Part shown: positions 59,136 to 64,000 of the stretch, piece by piece | How positions within the stretch are numbered: position 1 is the first letter of the stretch | Layout: each line of letters opens with the position of its first letter | Source: Clavelina lepadiformis | Taxonomy: Eukaryota; Chordata; Ascidiacea; Aplousobranchia; Clavelinidae | NCBI RefSeq assembly: GCF_947623445.1 | Contig: NC_135242.1 | Coordinates: 3,968,001 to 4,032,000 of the forward strand | Direction: 5' to 3' | DNA: 64,000 bases | Position numbers and translations under genes: made by a program | The notes under the pieces: generated by a model | Database searches by the model: none | What the model was told of the DNA's origin: nothing | Seen by the model: only the letters and a program-made list of their open reading frames with translations

Positions 59136-60749
59136 CTAATCCACATTTTCATTTACACCATCTTGGCTGTAATCAGGATTTTCAGGAAATTTTTTAATAG
59201 AGTCAATCTCATCTTCAGCATTATCATCTGCAGTAATAACTTCTACTTCAGCATTATCATCTGCAGTAATAACTTCCACTTCAGCATTATCATCTGCAGT
59301 AATAACTTCTACTTCAGCAGCAGTGTTCTCATCTCCTTTGGAAGGAAGCTCGATGTAACCGGGAGGTTTTACAAAGTATGGTAGTTTCCCTCTTTGCCAA
59401 TCATTTAAGACTATTTTTGACACAGCTTTTATGTCAGGTAGGCCGCCCTTCAGCAGTTTTCCACTTCGTACAGCTATCTTGCTTAAGAAATCCTCGGTAC
59501 TTTCCCAATCCGAAATCTGGTACTGTCGGGCCAAATGTTCTTTTTTGACGCGACGTAGAACTTCGGCTATGTGATGATCAGGTTCCTGAACATACTCCAC
59601 ACGAACTACTCCCTTCAATATCAAATCTGTTTCACTATCACCCGATTGGTGGACGATGCCAGGACAATCGACTAAAAATATGTGCTTCATCAAGGTAATG
59701 TATTGCCAGACCTTTGTCTCTCCTGCAAGCGGGGCTACTTTGCACACTTTCTTCTTCTGTAGTGTATTGATTACAGAACTTTTGCCCACATTAGGATAGC
59801 CTATAAAGCCACAGCTTATGTTCTTCTTTTCTGAGTGAAGCTTTCCAAACTGCCGTAGCAAGTTTATAACTGCACCTTTTCCAAAAGGGTTTTTTATGGA
59901 CGCATGAAATGCAACGGTGGGTTTTTCTTTCGACAAAGTAGCCACCCATGCTTTTGTTAGCCAAGTCGGAACAAGGTCAACTTTATTAAGCAAGAAGATA
60001 AGATGTTTATGCGGTTTTTCTTTGGCAAGAAATTTCTCGACCCGTGGGCAACGGGTTCCTAAAGGATTTCTCACATCCAAAACTTGTATTACAACATCTG
60101 AACAGTCCAATACTTTGTACAGTTCATTCCATATGCGACGTGATTGACCTGCATTGAAATATTTTTCCAAAGCAATGCTGTAAGTCCCATCCCAATCCCT
60201 AACCAAATCGTTGTCTTTTTCCTCATCATAGTCATCACTTGCTTGTGAAATCTTTTGTGTCATCTCTTGGAGATCAGATACGACAATATTTGGTTTCTTA
60301 CGAGTTGCTTTCTTGCCGAAAGTAGAACCGAAGCTTTCAGTATCTAAAATGTGCATCCTCGAAGTTTTTGATGATTCCTTTACAAGCGACATTGGAAGTT
60401 TGCTTGGATTAAGAACAACTTGATATGAATCTTTGACCGTGTCAGTGACAGCTTCTTGAAATTTCTGCAGACTTGACTGCGATATCACCCTGGTGTTGCC
60501 GAACCATCTCCGGTTGGGTTCAACTCTTGCTCGAGTTCCTGGGGCAAGCTCAGACTGGAAAGCAGCAGCCTGTACAATTTTACCTTTTCTGTTTCGGACT
60601 GCTTTTCCACTTCGATACATGTTCAGACGCTTTATAGTTGACTGAGATCTCATGTTATGGCCACCTTTGCCAACTTCCTTCATTCGATCAGGATTAGTGC
60701 TGGCAGCAGATTTGCTTATCGTGGTCTTTTTCTTCTTAATCTTCGCCAT
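59136..60749 (-). CDS. GNL2: Nucleolar GTP-binding protein 2 (NGP-1/Nog2), single exon, 537 aa
   Basis: One uninterrupted frame with ATG at 60747-60749. GNL2/Nog2 is a nucleolar GTPase required for late pre-60S maturation and export. The N-terminal basic region with [14 protein letters not shown] and [13 protein letters not shown] is the NGP1NT family signature. The G domain is circularly permuted, as expected for YlqF/YawG GTPases: G4 NKVD at 255-258 comes before G1 GYPNVGKSS at 317-325 and G3 DCPG at 361-364. The [10 protein letters not shown] block is conserved. The C-terminus is much shorter than in human (731 aa), replaced by a triplicated 11-residue acidic repeat (separate entry). It lacks introns, unlike vertebrate GNL2. 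Confidence 0.96.
   Translation of the reverse strand: MAKIKKKKTTISKSAASTNPDRMKEVGKGGHNMRSQSTIKRLNMYRSGKAVRNRKGKIVQAAAFQSELAPGTRARVEPNRRWFGNTRVISQSSLQKFQEAVTDTVKDSYQVVLNPSKLPMSLVKESSKTSRMHILDTESFGSTFGKKATRKKPNIVVSDLQEMTQKISQASDDYDEEKDNDLVRDWDGTYSIALEKYFNAGQSRRIWNELYKVLDCSDVVIQVLDVRNPLGTRCPRVEKFLAKEKPHKHLIFLLNKVDLVPTWLTKAWVATLSKEKPTVAFHASIKNPFGKGAVINLLRQFGKLHSEKKNISCGFIGYPNVGKSSVINTLQKKKVCKVAPLAGETKVWQYITLMKHIFLVDCPGIVHQSGDSETDLILKGVVRVEYVQEPDHHIAEVLRRVKKEHLARQYQISDWESTEDFLSKIAVRSGKLLKGGLPDIKAVSKIVLNDWQRGKLPYFVKPPGYIELPSKGDENTAAEVEVITADDNAEVEVITADDNAEVEVITADDNAEDEIDSIKKFPENPDYSQDGVNENVD
59220..59318 (-). repeat. 33-bp triplication in the GNL2 C-terminus
   Basis: Three tandem 33-bp units (59220-59252, 59253-59285, 59286-59318) encode [11 protein letters not shown] three times. 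Units 1 and 3 are identical and unit 2 has one silent change. The frame is preserved. Confidence 0.95.
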
Positions 60750-63082
60750 ATTTTTCTTTTATTTTACTTAGCTAAAGTTTCTTAAATTCTTAAACTGTAA
60801 AAGTAACTGTAACGGCTTTAAAACTTTATTAGTAAAAGTATTACCATATTATGTAATAATGTTCAGATGGGTAACTTTACTATTTTGGGGAGAAACCCCA
60901 CACAAGGTCAAAAAATAACGGTTATACACGCATTTTGTTAAGAAAAAAGCTCGTCTGCCTGCACAACTTTAGTTATGTAGACCAAGCCTCGGCTGGAAAG
61001 TAGGGTGGTTTGCGACAAGAAGTCGTGCATGCCAAGGTGCAGATTTTGGCATGATGGGGTGCTCAGAAGCCTTATTTCTTTGCTTATATATTATGAATTG
61101 GCATTCAAACAATCAGCTTTTCTTTATTTGACTATCATAAATCGGTGAAAAGATAAAAAAAATTCGAAGTGCACGTTGATGAATCTCACGCATGCAGTTG
61201 CCGTGTGGTGAACACGTGCTAAGAGCACAATATGTCTAGCTCAGTAAATCGCATGAATGTGAAGTCCACGCACATTAGTAAAACGCTATTTTAATTATAT
61301 TACAGTTAATATACTTTACACAAAGAAATAATCGTTTTTTAAAATAACCTACTGTAAAGTTTTGTATGAAATTTGGTGCAGAATTACTGATTTTTCATAA
61401 ATTCTAGCCGATATTGTAAGTATTGTATTGGCGTGGCGCAAATTTATGCATTATAATCATTGGCACACTGAAAGCAAAATTTCCTGTAGGGGTCAGAAGG
61501 TATATAAGCAAGGATATATAGTATATGGGTCTAGTGCAAAAGTGTACAACGCGTGATGCATTTGTGAGACCTCTGCTACCCAAATTATGACGTTATTTGG
61601 TTATGCACTTCTGCACTAGACCCGTATATTGTGTATAAGCCTACAATTTTTGTGAGAAAATTTTTTCCGCACAGACCAAATAAACAATTTCTTAAAACTT
61701 TATCTAGGCTAATAAGCTAAACTAAGTTTCTTAGAAAAACTAGCCTAGGCTTATAGTATCTGCATATGGGTATCGGTATACAGCCTATCTATTTTTACAC
61801 TGCAGACTAAAAGACTGATAAAAACAAGTTTATAGGCACCATCGAAAAAGCAGAAAGATTTATTCTTATGTTCTTTCGTTACTTGCACCCGAAACATACC
61901 CAACAAGCACCATCTTACCATTTCCAACAATCACTGGCAGACACGTGTGATGGCAAATGGTATCCATCGATGTGGCACTCGCGCCAATTTTAAGTGAGGT
62001 GCCGCCAAAATTTTGATGTGGCCACAAAATATTTATTTTATTATTTTCTCAAGCAGCAGAAATTTAGTATTGTACCAGCTAGTTTTTTATTAGTTTAAAT
62101 TATCTTCATTGTAAAAACATACTCTTTCAAATATTGGGTTTGATGGCGGTGCTACTCTTCCAACGGCATAGGATCGTTTATATTTACTTCCTACACGTTT
62201 TAAAACTTCAGTGACAGTTCATTGATTGTTTGTGAGGGTGTTTCTTGTTTGACTAGTCTACAACGAGATTAGTACCATATTTTTCGCTTCTCACAGCCAA
62301 TAACAAAAAATTATTGAACGATGATCATGATTGAGCGCTGCTGTGTCAGACCAACGATATGGTCAGACCAAAGATAATAATTTAACACACAAGTGATAAC
62401 AAATCTCTTTGGACTTTGGTCAGACCTTTAAATCAAGTTACGCATACCTATTTAAATCCCTGGGTATTTTTAACACTTCCTTCTGTAAGCAGGATCTGAC
62501 AAAACACTTAAATGTGACCAAGAGTCTACAATTACACCAACAATTTATTTATTAGTGAACCGCTATAAAGCTTGGTGGGCTTTATCTTTTATGTAGAATA
62601 TGAGTTACAAGTTAAATTGAGCAAAAACTCCCGAAACTAAAACTGGGTTAATTTAGCTTAAGGTAGAATAATACTGTACCTAAGTAAAAGTATATTTTGA
62701 TATAACCACATGCCAAAAACAAACTAGGTGGACATTACAAGGAATTTCTTGTATTGAGCAATACGGCACCAAACACAGCAACTTGAGCTTACATTAAAAT
62801 TGGCAAAGTTCAAAACAAAAGTTTCATGGTGGATAAAAAACAAACAAGGTATCCCAGTGTCCACAAATGAACTGCATATTTTCAGTGTCAATTTTCATAT
62901 CATCATCTTTTCAAAAAGAAATTATCCCTGCAATACAAAGCATAAGGCTTATCATATGCAATAAAATACTTACTGGTAAAAGTAATTCTTACACACAATT
63001 AATTAGCCACCTTCCAAGAACATTTACCGTGCGACATTATCATTGTAAATTCTTTATCTTAGTACTTCATGCAATACAGAAT
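60750..63082. other. Intergenic region between MRPL13 and GNL2
   Basis: It contains the second copy of MITE family M1 (61527-61623) and no supportable exon. The GNL2 promoter lies at its left end and the MRPL13 3' untranslated region at its right; no polyadenylation signal for MRPL13 was identified. Confidence 0.4.
61527..61623. mobile_element. MITE family M1, copy 2 (97 bp)
   Basis: The terminal inverted repeats are GGGTCTAGTGCAAAAGTG (left) and GGGTCTAGTGCAGAAGTG (reverse complement of the right), one mismatch in 18. GTATAT flanks both sides (61521-61526 and 61624-61629), though in TA-rich sequence. The interior AAATTATGACGTTATTTGG matches copy 1 at 31640-31740 in opposite orientation. Confidence 0.8.
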
Positions 63083-63915
63083 TTACCTCAAAAAATGTGG
63101 TACTAAAATGTCTAATATAATTGCATAACTTTCAACTAACTTTGAAAATAATTTGGGAAACGCATCAATCTCCTCTTGTGTGTAGTCAGACAATCCTTTC
63201 GGAATTCGTCGCGGAGGCGTAAGGACGCCACTTATATTCTCCATCAATTCATTTGGAACATTCTACAAAAACATCAAACAATGCACATAGTCGGTAATCA
63301 AGCCTAGTGTGTAGCAGAAATCATTTTCAAACAACATTACATCATCCTCAAAGACATGAAGACGCTGAAACTGGGTCCTACGTAATCCACTGTTTGGAAG
63401 TTGCTGGTAAACCATTCTTCGCATGATCTATTTTTAAACAAATAACAGTGATTCACAATTCACAAAAGAAAATTCCTGCTTGTATGATCTCCCAGATCGT
63501 GTCGTGACACTTACCCAGCTTTGGTCAATTTGATGCACTTGGGCGGCAGTCATTCGTAATCGACCCTTTTTGCGACTGTAACAACATGATAATTCAGTGC
63601 TAACAGCACAATTCTGGTGATGGTGTGTTTAACGTTATATGAAATTTTAACTTTAAACAAGTGTGTAAACAACAATATCTTTTCCTATGCAACATACCCA
63701 GTGTGCGAATGGAACATTTTTTGTTCCCATTTATTTCCAGAATATGCAACTGATTTAGAGTTTATCACAACAACATGATCTCCAACATCGCTCAATGCAT
63801 GATAGATCGGCTTATGAACTCCTTGTAGGTATTTTGCAATGAGAGTTGCCAGTCCACCTGGAGGCTGTCTGTCAGCATTTACTAAATACCACAAGCGTGA
63901 AAAGGTGCACCATTG
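63083..63915 (-). CDS. MRPL13: Mitochondrial ribosomal protein L13 (uL13m), 5' end outside window
   Basis: Four exons join in phase: 63698-63915, 63515-63575, 63341-63427 and 63083-63262, with stop at 63083-63085. The first of these begins after a good acceptor (TTTTTTGCAG|CAATGG), so the initiator exon lies further right, probably beyond base 64000. The protein is a large-subunit component of the mitochondrial ribosome. Matching features are [13 protein letters not shown] at the start, the uL13 core [61 protein letters not shown], and the C-terminal [19 protein letters not shown] typical of animal MRPL13. The last residues after FPKL diverge from vertebrates, and the final exon may instead splice further. 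Confidence 0.93.
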
Positions 63916-64000
63916 CTGCAAAAAATACAACAAAGTGTTATTAATGCATCTAGCTCATCTACATAACTCAATTTTTTGTTCACAAACCAGTTGCAAAAAG

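Overview
This is nuclear DNA from a compact, AT-rich, intron-rich animal genome. The gene set is metazoan: an HMBOX1 homeobox gene, a DENND1 (connecdenn) Rab GEF, CSNK2B, RPA2, DDX10, GNL2, MRPL13, RIDA and an UNC93-like membrane protein. Short GT-AG introns, close gene spacing, many small non-autonomous DNA transposons, a tRNA-derived repeat and a CpG-rich/CpG-poor mosaic suggest an invertebrate chordate, perhaps an ascidian tunicate of Ciona type. That placement is inference; no species marker is visible. Nothing prokaryotic (operons with ribosome binding sites, CRISPR) was seen. LAYOUT. 1-1650: 3' half of an UNC93-like gene on +. 2340-4256: 3' part of an unidentified gene on -. 4.3-12.5 kb: non-coding, with a tRNA-derived repeat, a 940-bp non-autonomous hAT element with a perfect 8-bp target duplication, and a second hAT-like element. 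12480-18186: a complete 11-exon HMBOX1 gene on -, reconstructed with consistent phases (518 aa). 18.2-33.4 kb: a 15-kb gene-poor stretch, its left 8 kb CpG-rich, with dispersed repeats and a 101-bp MITE. 33471-35344: a complete 5-exon CSNK2B gene on + (215 aa) carrying a hAT MITE in intron 1. 35.1-39.1 kb: non-coding. 39127-64000: six consecutive genes on the minus strand: DENND1 (21 exons, 950 aa), RIDA (1 exon), RPA2 (8 exons, 275 aa), DDX10 (1 exon, 781 aa), GNL2 (1 exon, 537 aa) and MRPL13 (5' end beyond the window). FUNCTIONAL VIEW. The right half is mostly housekeeping: DDX10 and GNL2 act in nucleolar ribosome assembly, MRPL13 in mitochondrial ribosomes, RPA2 in single-stranded DNA binding, RIDA in imine detoxification and DENND1 in endosomal traffic through Rab35. 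No joint pathway or polycistron is demonstrated. The more unusual content is in the repeats: three hAT-type elements, a two-copy MITE family with target duplications, and a two-copy structured repeat with a hammerhead-like core (CUGANGA, stem II, GAAA) resembling ribozymes reported from Penelope-like retroelements. Exon boundaries were placed by eye from splice signals, frame continuity and family resemblance, and may be off by a base or two.
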